DNA of 24,999 nt from Pigoraptor chileana (lineage: Eukaryota; Opisthokonta; Filasterea). Numbering within the stretch: the first letter of the stretch is position 1; each line of letters starts with the position of its first letter. The notes beneath the pieces were generated by a model, which saw only the letters and a program-made list of their open reading frames with translations, made no database searches and had not been told where the DNA came from. The stretch spans positions 5,997 to 30,995 of the forward strand of contig CALSCR010001921.1 in NCBI GenBank assembly GCA_943704495.1, read 5' to 3'. A program made the position numbers and the translations under genes. Below, piece by piece: positions 9,729 through 19,945 of the stretch.

Positions 9729-11481
9729 TCAGAAGCCAAAATTGAAGCTGCGTATCGATAGGTCGGAGACGGGAGTCGGCGGAGTAACGTGCACCTCGAC
9801 GGCAGGCTTCTGCATAACGCACATCTCGCTTTGGTATCGGGGATGTCTTCGGAGGCGAAATTTGCCCACAACAATATCCGCCACGACGCCCGCCTCTTCT
9901 GCACGGATGCCGCGACCGACTCCGTGGCTTCGAATGCCAGCGCCGTTATTGCTGGCGGCGCGCCGCGACTGGCGGAGGCTCGCATTTCGTCGGTGGGTGG
10001 CGTTCCCTGGCAGGGCAGCCACAGTAATCGGGATAGTGGCGACGATGTAGTGGCCGTGCGAGTCAGTCGCCGGGTCTCCTGACTGCAAACGAAGAGCACT
10101 GATGCAACCGGATGCGCACTCGAGGGGAATTCCGGCATCCCCCTCCATCTCCACAGCCACCTGCAGAGAGTGACTTATGGTCAGGGCCTCGAGAGAGTGT
10201 CTGCGTCTGTCTTCATTCTCGCACTGCTGTTCGCGCAAGAGCAGCCCATTTCCTGGGGCAAACCGTCCTTTCAGACCACCGTCGTTCACAAACAGGTCGG
10301 ATATGCTGTTTTCGCACGCAGGTGTCTCTGCACAGGTAAAGCCCTCGGGATGTCGCGGATTCTGCGCGGCATCAGGCCACTGCAATGTCACACGCGTCGA
10401 CTTGCTTGTGTGTGGTGCGACCGACAGTGTCGTCATGGATGTCTCGCAAAGAATGTCATCGAAGCATTTTGTGCGGACAACGGAAAGCGGTCCCTTGTTG
10501 ACCGTACGCATGGCCAGGGATTGCAAGGCCTTGAGACGCACGCCCCGCACAGTGGCGTCAGTGTGATTGTGGCTACGTTGTGGAGCGTGATGAACAAAAT
10601 AATGATCAGAGCAATGCCTCATGCCGAATATTGTAGCAGTTGCGGATGCTCAAACCCCAACTCACATCATTACAGTTGCTTCCACTGTATCGCCTGGGAG
10701 GACAATGCGCCTGCCCAGAGAAAGTGTAGCGACGATGGAACCGTTGGAAGAGCTGTGGATTCAGAAATAAATTCAATTGCAAATTAGATGGAAAGTATAC
10801 AAACGACACTATATGTTGCATTTGTGTAAACATAAATGGTAGATGCATCTGTTTGCTGATGTAAAATCAGTCGCCACCCACCACAGCTTGATGCCCTGAG
10901 TGATTATATGGTTCGCACGACTGGCATCCTTTGCCCGTGCGACTCCCATGCTGTCGGGTCGGATAGCCAGGTACTCCTTTGCCTCGTGCTGCTTACCACG
11001 GTCGTCTATGGCGCGCACACGTATGTAGTAATATACCTCGCCGAGCCATGCGAAAGACTCTTCATTCTTCCCGTCTGTTCCAAAACTCTGTCTGAGGCGA
11101 GTGGGCAGTACAAGCGCAAACTGTATGCGTTTGCAGCCGTGAGAGCAACCTATATCATTTGCATTGGCGAGATCAATGTCGTAAGACTCACGAACAAGTT
11201 TACTGCGGCCAGTGCGCAGTAGTGGAATCCCGAAAGACGCGCTTGTCCACCGCGAGCGTGCTAAAAGGAGTGGAATAGCAAAGTAAGTTGGTTGTTGGAC
11301 GAAAATTTGGCACTTCCAATCTTGACAGAGTGGATCATGCCTCACCTTTGCCAGCAAACCGCAGTACTGCACTCTTGAGACACACTCGACGTGGAACAAC
11401 AAGTTCGCCAGAAAGCAATTCGCCAGCAGCAAATCCATCAGGATGAATGGGCTGATATATGCGGACGGAAACGCTATCCAT
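9729..11481 (-). CDS. Arrestin-domain protein
   Basis: Four exons (11481-11346, 11260-10882, 10752-10666, 10572-9729) join with matching phases for 481 residues. The start MDSVSVRIYQPIHPDG leads into FAAGELLSGELVV, the typical first strands of an alpha-arrestin. The N-domain continues with LPTRLRQSFG and EVYYYIRVRAID. The C-domain opens with SSNGSIVATLSLGRR and VLPGDTVEATVMIHNHT, then VRGVRLKALQSL, and ends with ISHSLQVAVEME and IVATIPITV. The 87-base third exon is too short to show as a long frame but carries the conserved PGD turn. The C-terminal tail is about 90 residues, Arg/Ser/Ala-rich, ending SFNFGF; I see no PPxY ubiquitin-ligase motif. Alpha-arrestins act as cargo adaptors in membrane-protein traffic. 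The membrane transporter and enzymes nearby need not be its cargo. Confidence 0.85.
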
Positions 11482-11551
11482 TGTGGCGACGAGACCTTAT
11501 AAACGTTTCGGGTTGCGGCGTTTCGTCAATCAATGAAAGTACTTTGCAACT

Positions 11552-11582
11552 ATATTCGGAATGGATATTCGGAATGGATATT
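11552..11582. repeat. 13-bp tandem repeat upstream of the arrestin gene
   Basis: ATATTCGGAATGG is repeated twice head to tail, plus a five-base partial copy. It lies 71-101 bp upstream of the arrestin ATG on the minus strand, where promoter elements or the 5' UTR would be. Confidence 0.9.
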
Positions 11583-11967
11583 CTATTGGTCACACATTAC
11601 ATTGTAGAATTCATCTGCTTCAATGCAGATGCTTTAATATGCGTTGGACTCGCCAGTGGTGCTGACGCAGGGTGGAGGGGACGGGCTCCCACACGCAGTT
11701 GGAGTTGGAGTGCCGAGACGCATTTCGGACACGGGCCGCGCTTGGGGTTGCAGTGTACACAGCCAGCCCACGACGACTGAAACATCTCTCAGACTGCCTC
11801 ACGCCTCGCCTTTGCAAACGTGACAAGTGCTTGTGTTGACAGTTTCACTGAACATTGGAACGCTAAATCAGTGTGACAATGTAGTTTCCCACTGCTGCGG
11901 GTCGCAACTGCGTGGATGCTTTTTCGAGAGTGCGTGCTGGCAGGCCAGAAATAGCAACAGCTGGCGG

Positions 11968-12080
11968 CACGTGATGTCCCGTGGCATGGAGGCACGTGAC
12001 TGCCAAAAGCACGTGAGATCCCGTGCCTTATCCCCCCACGATCCTTAATCCCCTTATCCCCTCATCCACCCTATCACGTG
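11968..12080. promoter_or_regulatory. Cluster of four CACGTG boxes
   Basis: Perfect CACGTG palindromes occur at 11968-11973, 11993-11998, 12010-12015 and 12075-12080, each followed by A on the plus strand (CACGTGA). Between the third and fourth lie repeated TTATCCCC-like words. CACGTG is the canonical E-box/G-box bound by bHLH or bZIP dimers. The cluster is roughly central in a divergent promoter region and may serve SF3B3, the arrestin gene, or both. Confidence 0.6.
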
Positions 12081-12461
12081 ACCAGTACCCTGTAATAAAT
12101 TGGAAACAGAGTGGTGATTATGGTTGGAAATAGGCCATATTTCAATTTAATCGTCACGGTCTGAGCACAGCTGATCCTGGTCTTTCGAAGAACACAAGCG
12201 CGAATCCAGTTTTTTGTTGGCTATTGCATCCTCCCCATCCTCCTTCATATACATGCATCCGTCCTCACATGCATCCATCCACTCCATCCACCCATCGATA
12301 CGCTCGTCCGCTTGTATAAGACTGGGAATATCATACATCGGCTGACTGTAACGCAGCGTCATCCACTTCCGTTGGGCCCTCCTGACCCGCACTTGGGCTG
12401 AGTGGGGACTCGCAGCCACTCATTCTACTACGATTGTGCGTGCATCATCACCTCCGTAGAC

Positions 12462-15400
12462 ATGCATCTCTACTCTTTCACGCTCGAACGGCCCTCCGCC
12501 ATCACACATGCAATCCATGGCAACTTTGCGGGAACGAAGACACAGGAGATTGTTGTGTCGCGCGGAAGGATTATCGAGCTGTTGCGGCCAGATGCCAATA
12601 CCGGGAAGATCATATCAGTGCTTTCTGTCGAGGTTTTTGGCGTTATTCGCTCTATCGCATCGTTCCGTCTGACTGGTGCCAGCAAAGGTCGGCAATCATG
12701 CGTAGATGGCTTTGCTGTTGTGCCACGAATTGATCTGTGTTGGAAGTTCCGGCCCGTGTTTGCAGGCGTTTTTGCTGTCTGCATCTGTGTACTTATTCTG
12801 TTGCCTTTTCCTTATGTCCAGACTACATCGTCGTGGGTTCGGACTCTGGACGCATAGTAATTCTTGAGTACAATCCAACAAAGAATGTGTTTGACAAGGT
12901 TCACCAGGAGACGTTTGGAAAGAGTGGATGCAGGCGCATTGTGCCCGGTCAGTTTCTTGCGACCGATCCAAAGGGACGCGCTGTGATGATTGGCTCCGCG
13001 GAGAAGCAGAAGCTTGTGTATATACTCAACAGAGACGCCGCCGCGCGACTCACAATTTCGTCGCCTCTCGAGGGACACAAGTCACACACGATTGTGTTTG
13101 CCATTGCCGGAGTCGATGTTGGGTTTGAAAACCCCATTTTCGCGTGTCTTGAGTTGGATTACGAAGATGCAGACAACGATCACACCGGTGAAGCTGCACG
13201 TACAGCGCAGCAGACGTTGACGTACTATGAACTCGATCTCGGCCTCAACCACGTTGTCCGCAAATCGAGTGAACCTTTGAGTGAGATGGCGAATCTCATC
13301 ATTCCTGTCCCCGGCGGCAACGACGGCCCGAGCGGCGTGCTTTTGTGTGCTGAGGGAAGCATCACATACCGCAACGAAAAGCACGCAGTCAGATGTGCTA
13401 TTCCGCGCCGACGCAATGATATATCGGATGCCGAACGGTCGCCGCTGGTTGTGGCCTATACCTCGTACAAAACAAAGTCGCTGTTTTTCTTTCTGCTGCA
13501 AACGGAGCAAGGCGATCTCTTCAAGGTCACACTGTCGGTTGTGGAGGATGTGGTGCGCGATATCCGCATCAAGTACTTTGACACAGTCCCCACAGCGTCG
13601 TCCATCTGCCTCCTGCGATCTGGCTTTCTCTTTGTTGCGTCGGAATTTGGTAACCATAACCTGTACCAAGTCGCACATCTCGCTGATGACGACGAGGAAG
13701 CGGATTTCGGTTCTGCAGACGAAGGTGCGACATACAGTCCGCGCACACTTAGGAACCTTGTGCACGTGGAGGAGATTGAATCTCTTTCGCCCGTCACGGA
13801 CTGTAAGGTCGCCGACCTTGCTAACGAGGACTCGCCACAGCTGTATGCACTCTGTGGCAGGGGAACGCGGTCGAGCATGCGGGTGCTGCGCCACGGACTC
13901 CCCGTCTCTGAGATGGCGGTGTCGGATCTACCAGGAACACCCACCGCCGTGTGGACTGCAAAGAAGTCGGCCCGAGGTATGTGCAAGCTGTTGTTGTTTG
14001 TGTTTGCAAGTAGAGAAATTAGTCAGTGGCATGGCAGCGATTGTGTGATCCAGGTCCAATGAAGGGGTGTCCCGCAGCGGGATCAGGCTGGCGCTATGTC
14101 GAGGTCGCATTACTCGTGTATGTGCCTTGCGTGTTTCTATTGCTCCTTTTATGAACATGGGTGTGTGGTTTTACCGTGTGCAGACCCACACGACGCATAC
14201 CTTGTTGTGTCATTTGTCAACGCCACTCTGGTTCTGTCCATCGGCGAGACGGTTGAGGAGGTCACCGACAGCGGGTTTCTAGGTACTGTCGCGACGCTCG
14301 CTGTGTCGCAGCTCGGCGAGGGCGATCTTCTTCAGGTGATTGTTGTTGAATGGATTCCTCTTTTGCATGTTCTTTCTATGTCCGTCTCTGTTCCTGCAAC
14401 ACTCAAGTGCCTCAAATCATGTGCGGAATGCACGAATGCGGATTGCGAATGTTGTTTGCGAATGCCGTGGGTGGATGCCATGAAAGGTTACTGTATGTCA
14501 TGGCGTAGGCAATGGGATTCGCAATTGACGCTGTTAGGGTTGTCGGGTTCTAATGCATTTCCAGGTATACAATGAGGGCATTCGACACATCCACGCACAC
14601 GAAGGTGGAAACCGCCGCATCAGCCAATGGCGCCCGCCTGCCAAGAAGTACATCACGCGAGTCGCCGCTAATGAGCGCCAGGTGAGCATAGCTTCCCTTT
14701 ATGGGGTCGGTGGCCATTTCAAGTATGTGTGCACATTTTGTTACCATTTGAAGGGATAGAATGGCGTCTGCACTCTGAAATGAAACACCCGTTTTGGTGT
14801 TTTTCTCAATCCTCTCTTTGTATGGTGCGTGCAGATTGTGATTGCACTTACCGGGGGCGAACTGGTGTATTTTGAGCTGGATGCAACTGGTAACCTCAAC
14901 GAACACACGGAGCGGCGGCAAATCGGCAATGATGTTCGCTCACTTGCGATTGGCGCCGTCCCCGAGGGACAGGTGCGATCGCGCTTTCTCGCCGTCGGGG
15001 ACTCAGAGAACACGGTGCGCATATACTCGCTGGATCCGCAGGACTGCCTCCAGCCCCTCAGTATGCAGGCACTTCCGACCGCCGCAGAGTCGCTGTGCAT
15101 CGCCGAGATGGCGGGTGGGTTTGGCAGTGGCGCGGAGGGGGACCACAGCGCGCTCTTCCTGCTGGTCGGTCTTGACAATGGCGTTATGCTGCGGTCTGTG
15201 CTTGACAACGTCACGGGCGTGCTGTCGGACACGCGCACCCGCTACCTCGGATCACGTGGTGTGCGCCTGTTTAGGATTCGGGCGCAGGGGAGCGACGCTG
15301 TGCTGGCGCTGTCCAGCCGCCCGTGGCTGTCGTACCCGCACCAGGCTCGCATCCAGCTGACTCCACTTTCCTACCAGGTATGTGCGATTATTTGATTGGT

Positions 15401-18400
15401 CTGCGTGCTTACGTTACCCTGTTTTCAGAATGTGCGGCTGTTATTGGCTTTGCTCTGTTACTGGTGGGCGATGGGCAAGTAGCAGAATGGCCACATACTG
15501 GTTTGAATCACACATCGCTTGGTTGTATGATGATGTGCGATATGTGCTGTCGTGATGATTTTTTCTTTGTCCATGTGACCATCTCTGCCAATTATGGCTC
15601 AATTGTTGCGTGCTGGATCGTGTAATGCTGCAGTCGCTTGAGTACGCGGCGGGCTTCTCGTCGGAGCAATGCCCCGAGGGAATTGTTGCTGTGAGCGGCA
15701 CAACGCTACGGATTGTGGCGGTTGAGCGGATTGGCGCCGTCTTCAACCAGTCATCGGTGCCCCTGCAGCACACGCCGCGGAAAATGGTCATCCATCCGCA
15801 AACAAACTACATTATTTCGATTGAGACGGACCACCGGCAGTACTCTGAGCAGAACAAGCGTGTCTTGCGGGAGCAGGTCGCCCTGGTGCGTGCCGTGATC
15901 ATTGGCTGATGCTTACGCGTACCATGTGCATGTGTGGGCTGCTTTGCGACGTTGTATTGCCTTTTGTCCGTGATGCCTGTTAACCAGTCCTTTTTGGGTC
16001 GTCTGTGTGATGGATGCATGTGCATTCTGCAATTGTTTATGCTGCTGTGTGTACTTTCTTCGTCAATGTGTATGGCACTGCACTGCGCCTAAGACACTGA
16101 CACGAATTCTACATGTTTGTCGATGGCGCGATTGCAGGCCAATGATGACATGATTACAGAGGAGGAGGAGCTTCCAGAAGATGTGTTTGGCGCACCCACT
16201 GCGCCTGCAGGGACTTGGGCGTCGTGCATCCGGGTCATTGATCCCATCCAGGTTTGTGCAGTTTATGTGTCACCGGTGTGGAGTCATATTGAGCACGCAT
16301 TTGAGTTGAGGGCGTCTGTGCGCCCTGAAACACACGACTGGTCGTCCTGTGTGTCGTTGCATGTGTGTGTATGTGTGATGCATGTATGTATGTGCGTGCA
16401 TATCCATGTGTGCTTATTTAATTCTGTTGTGCAACATCAGGGCAAAACGCTCCATGTGCGCGAGTTTGACGACAACGAGGCTGCATTCAGTGTGGGCGTG
16501 TGTGCCTTCCACGGCAGGGACGGCGAGGTCTTTGTTGTGGTGGGCACCGCAAAGGACCTTGTGATCAGCCCTCGGTCATCCTCTGGCGGATTCCTATACA
16601 CTTTCCGCATGGTCGACGAGGGCAAGCAGCTCGAACTCTATCACAAGGTATGATTGTTGTTTTCTGTTGGATTGCGTTTACTCAATACTTGCGCTTGTGT
16701 ACTTGAAGGTTTGTTTTGAGCCGTCATAGGAACCTTTTATTGATTTTTTCTTTCTCCATTCATTGCGTTGATTTTGTGATGCCGCGCTTTGTGCGGCATG
16801 CAGACGCCCGTGGAGGACGTTCCAGGTGCGATCCAGGCGTTTCAGGGCCGCATTGTGGCCGGTGTGGGCAATTTGGTCCGCATCTATGACCTTGGCAAGC
16901 GAAAGTTGCTCCGGAAATGCGAAAACAAAGTGAGTTGTGATGAAAGAGTGCAATAGACTGCAGTCGAGTGCAGTAGTGTGCAGTAGTGTGCATTTGTGTG
17001 CATTTGTGTGCATTTTGTGTGCAGTGGAGTGCAGTGTTAATTTTTCTTCTGCTCATGCGTGGGATTCGTTGTTAGTCTGTCATGTGCTGGCCAACACTGT
17101 GATTGACGATGCTCTTTTGAATGTCGTTCTCCACTGTGCAGCACGTGCCCAACTTCGTCACATCGATCAACACAATGGGCCCACGCATCGTTGTCGGTGA
17201 CATTCAAGAGTCCTTCCATTTCCTTAAATACCGGTGAGTTGCGGCCGCTCTGTCTCCGTCTCTGTCTGTCATTGTTTATCTCTCGGTGTGTATGCGTCTA
17301 ATATTGACATGGCGCCAAAGACGCAAAGCCGGCTTCTAATCTCTGTCTCATTTCTTTTTTAGTATGTTGCAATGAGTACCAATAGGTTAATGTGAATCCT
17401 ACCCCGCTTTGCCAATGTGTTACCACCTTGTGAATTTGAAGGGCACATTTGTTGCTCGTACGTACTGACTTCATTCAATTGTTGGCGTGTATGCGTGTGT
17501 ATGTATATGTATGTGTGTGTGTAATTGTGTGGCATGCAGACCAACGGAGAATCAGCTGACGATATTTGCGGACGACACAGTGCCGCACTGGCTGACTTGT
17601 GCAACCATGCTTGATTACGACACAATGGCCGGGGCAGACAAGTTCGGCAATGTATACATTGTGCGCCTTCCCGCAGACTGCACAGACGACATTGACGACG
17701 ATCCCACGGGCGCGCGGTCGGTGTGGGAGCGCGGAGTCCTCAACGGGGCGCAGCAGAAGGTGGGATTGGTGGCGGCGTCGCTTCTTTGTGGAGTTGCCTT
17801 TTACAGTGGCTTGTGTGTACGGTTAGTTCTGACTGCGGTTGCATGGGCGCTGTGCTTGTTTGCTGCACATGGGGTTACCGCTCTGTGGACACGATAAGCA
17901 ATGGATGGACTGTGGAAGGCAACCGATGCAATATTACCTGTCCTCACACGCCGCTGCTCATATGGCCAATGGTAATGTGCAGGTGGAGGTGCTTGTCAAC
18001 TACTACATTGGCGACACTGTGACGTCGCTGCAAAAGGCCTCGCTGGTCCCGGGGGCTCCGGATGCGCTCGTCTACACAACCCTCATGGGGTCAGTGGGCG
18101 CCCTGGCCCCGTTCACCTCCAGGGAGGATATTGACTTCTTCCAGCACCTCGAGATGCACTTGCGACAGGAAGCGTCGCCACTGCTCGGAAGGGACCATCT
18201 TTCGTATCGCTCGTACTATTTTCCCTGTAAGGTCAGCATTTCTACAATCGCAAAAATATGAGCACGATCGCTGGCCCTTTACTTCTGTCGCTTCTAGTCC
18301 TGTCGATGATGTCTGCGGTTGATCTCAACACTTTTTGCACGTTTCTCTACTTAAAATTTCCTCAACAGAATGTGATTGACGGCGATCTGTGCGAGCAGTT

Positions 18401-18509
18401 CAATGCACTGGATGCAAACAAGCGACGATCGATTGCAGAGGAGCTTGACCGCACACCCGCCGAAGTCGCAAAGAAGTTGGAAGATATGCGCGTGCGATAC
18501 GCCTTCTAG
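12462..18509 (+). CDS. SF3B3: Splicing factor 3B subunit 3 (SF3B3/SAP130)
   Basis: Complete gene of 13 exons: 12462-12687, 12822-13976, 14184-14335, 14565-14681, 14835-15377, 15634-15885, 16138-16251, 16441-16647, 16804-16929, 17142-17233, 17540-17759, 17983-18231 and 18369-18509. They sum to 3594 bases, 1197 residues, against about 1217 in human. The protein is collinear with SF3B3 throughout: [109 protein letters not shown], and the C-terminus [14 protein letters not shown]3B3 is a triple beta-propeller scaffold of the U2 snRNP SF3b complex that helps recognise the branch site. The acidic linker ([14 protein letters not shown]) is shorter than in animals. Exons 1 and 12 use the less usual donors GTCGGC and GTCAGC. 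Confidence 0.98.
16958..17036. repeat. Irregular GTGCAGTA/GTGCATTT tandem repeat in SF3B3 intron 9
   Basis: Roughly ten-base units based on GTGTGCAGT and GTGTGCATTT repeat along this stretch. Several copies end in TGCAG, so the intron contains a series of decoy acceptor-like words upstream of the real acceptor at 17139-17141 (ACTGTGCAG). Confidence 0.8.
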
Positions 18510-18846
18510 ATGTGGATGCCGAAGAGGGCTGTGTGAGCAAGATATCAGTCCATGCGGCGGAGAGCGCCAGAAATACTGTGTGCTATATCATCTGCAATTG
18601 CTGCATTCGTTGTGCGACCTCGCACAGTGCTCCACCATACGGAGCAATTATACCGCTCGCCCAAGTGTCGTGCGTATCGTTGTGTGCGCGGTAATTGCCT
18701 TGAGGCACACACGGTTCACTCCTTAGTCCGGCTGTTATTGATAAAGCCAGATGTTACTATGGCAAGTTTTATTGAAATCGCACAGACAAACGCGGCCACG
18801 CACGCACACCACCGCAAAACGCATTAAACTAAGTCACATGTTACCA
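18510..18846. other. Convergent gap after SF3B3
   Basis: About 340 bp separate the stops of SF3B3 and the minus-strand coiled-coil gene. The frames here are short and lack family resemblance. The sequence is taken as overlapping 3' UTRs; I see no further element in it. Confidence 0.5.
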
Positions 18847-19591
18847 TCATCGACGGCTGCCACTTCGAGAGCCGGACCGATTAGATGATGCTGATAGAGA
18901 TCCCAGCGCCGAGTCGCGGCCGCCGTTGACGGGTGACGGACCGTCGTTGGCATAGCCTCCGACCGGCGGGGCATCGGTGCCCTGGCTCTGTTGCTGTAGC
19001 GTATACTCCTGCTCGAGCAGTAATCGCTGAAGCCGCAGCTGCTCCTTGAGGGCTGATATGATCTGCGTTTCCTCTTCAATGTCACGCATCAGATCAAGTC
19101 CCTCGTCATCGTCGCAGTCAGCGTCAGCCGGTTCGCTCAGTCGTGGGTTATACACAGAGACTTCACCGACTGTCTGCCCCGCAAGCCGCCTTGTAGGACG
19201 CGCACCGATGCGCTTGGAATCCAGCGGCGGCGGTTGCGGACGGCCGCCTTTTGTGTAGGCTGCCGTGCGCTGCACTTCGGGCAGCGTCTGCGCCGGCTTG
19301 GCTGGGAGACGGTTGTGCCGGCTCGATGGGGGTTGACCTTTGGGCGGTCGCGGCCCCTCAATCTTTGCAGGAACAATGGCAACAACCAAAAAAGTCAGTT
19401 GAATATTTATAATGCTGCAGTTCTGTAACTTGTAAAGGACATTATGCTGGGACGCTGTAGTTGAGACGCTGAAGGAAGAATGCGACACACACCTCTCCGT
19501 CGTCCATTTCAGGCGCCTCCTCGGGTGCGGATCCGTCTGCGTTTGCAAGCCACTCTTGCACGTGGCGGCGCTTCCTGTCGAAATCAGTCAT
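18847..19591 (-). CDS. Small coiled-coil protein, function unknown
   Basis: Two exons, 19591-19493 and 19362-18847, join in phase 0 across a 130-base intron to give 204 residues. The first exon starts MTDFDRKRRHVQEWL and ends in the acidic EMDDGE before a GTGTGT donor. The acceptor is CTGCAAAG rather than the usual CAG. The middle is Pro/Arg/Lys-rich and probably disordered. A clear heptad-like helix follows (IEEETQIISALKEQL continuing through RLQRLLLEQEYTLQQQ), then a Ser/Gly/Arg tail ending SRSGSRSGSRR. I do not recognise the family; the layout (basic disordered region, one coiled coil) would suit a cytoskeletal or RNP-associated factor. It is divergent to the next gene, with 354 bp or less between starts. 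Confidence 0.7.
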
Positions 19592-19945
19592 TCTACGTCA
19601 GGATTTTTGTCAAGTTGGGACACGTATAACCCCATCAGATGAGCAGAAGGAGATGCCTTTATGAGTTGCATCCGTGCCTGTTTCAGAGTGTGTCATTCCT
19701 AATTCGGCTGACTGGCCGCATTGTGTGATCAGCCGGCATTCCTGGGCGATGATCGGATTCCACAGAGTAAAGCGGGATTACTCGGAGTCATTTTGAACAC
19801 AGTGTTGGTTGCTAGGAGGACTCAATAGACTGAAAATGGAGTCCGCAAATCGCTTCGGAATTGAGAGTCGAAATCAATATAATTTATCGGATCAAAGCAA
19901 GGGGACTTACACCTTGGATCAAAGATACGTGTTCGTTCCGCCAAG
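19592..19945. promoter_or_regulatory. Divergent promoter region of two coiled-coil genes, with an X-box-like site
   Basis: The region separates the starts of two divergent coiled-coil genes. GTTGCTAGGAGGAC at 19808-19821 fits the degenerate RFX X-box pattern RYYNYY-N2-RRNRAC and sits 14 bp before an ATG at 19836. That ATG opens a 39-codon frame ending at a good donor (AAA|GTGAGC, near 19951). It may be an alternative 5' exon of the plus-strand gene. Confidence 0.35.

Larger units (their letters stand above)
11482..12461. promoter_or_regulatory. Shared upstream region of the divergent arrestin and SF3B3 genes
   Basis: This is the largest gap in the window, about 980 bp between two divergent start codons. 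It contains a 13-bp tandem repeat near the arrestin start (11552-11582), four CACGTG palindromes (11968-12080), an intervening run of TTATCCCC/TTAATCCCC words (12027-12062), and GATG-rich low-complexity sequence at 12230-12300. Two minus-strand frames are open: 11785-11597 with CVHC...CPKC, and 12362-12147. Neither is supported by splice context or homology, so I treat them as non-coding. Confidence 0.6.

Noticed and set aside
12147-12419. Minus-strand 90-codon frame with acidic C-terminus
   Set aside because: It begins with GTG directly after a stop, depends on a GATG-rich low-complexity stretch, and shows no splice partner or family motif.
13082-13894. Minus-strand frame of 270 codons
   Set aside because: It is antisense to the large second exon of SF3B3, which aligns residue by residue with the known protein.
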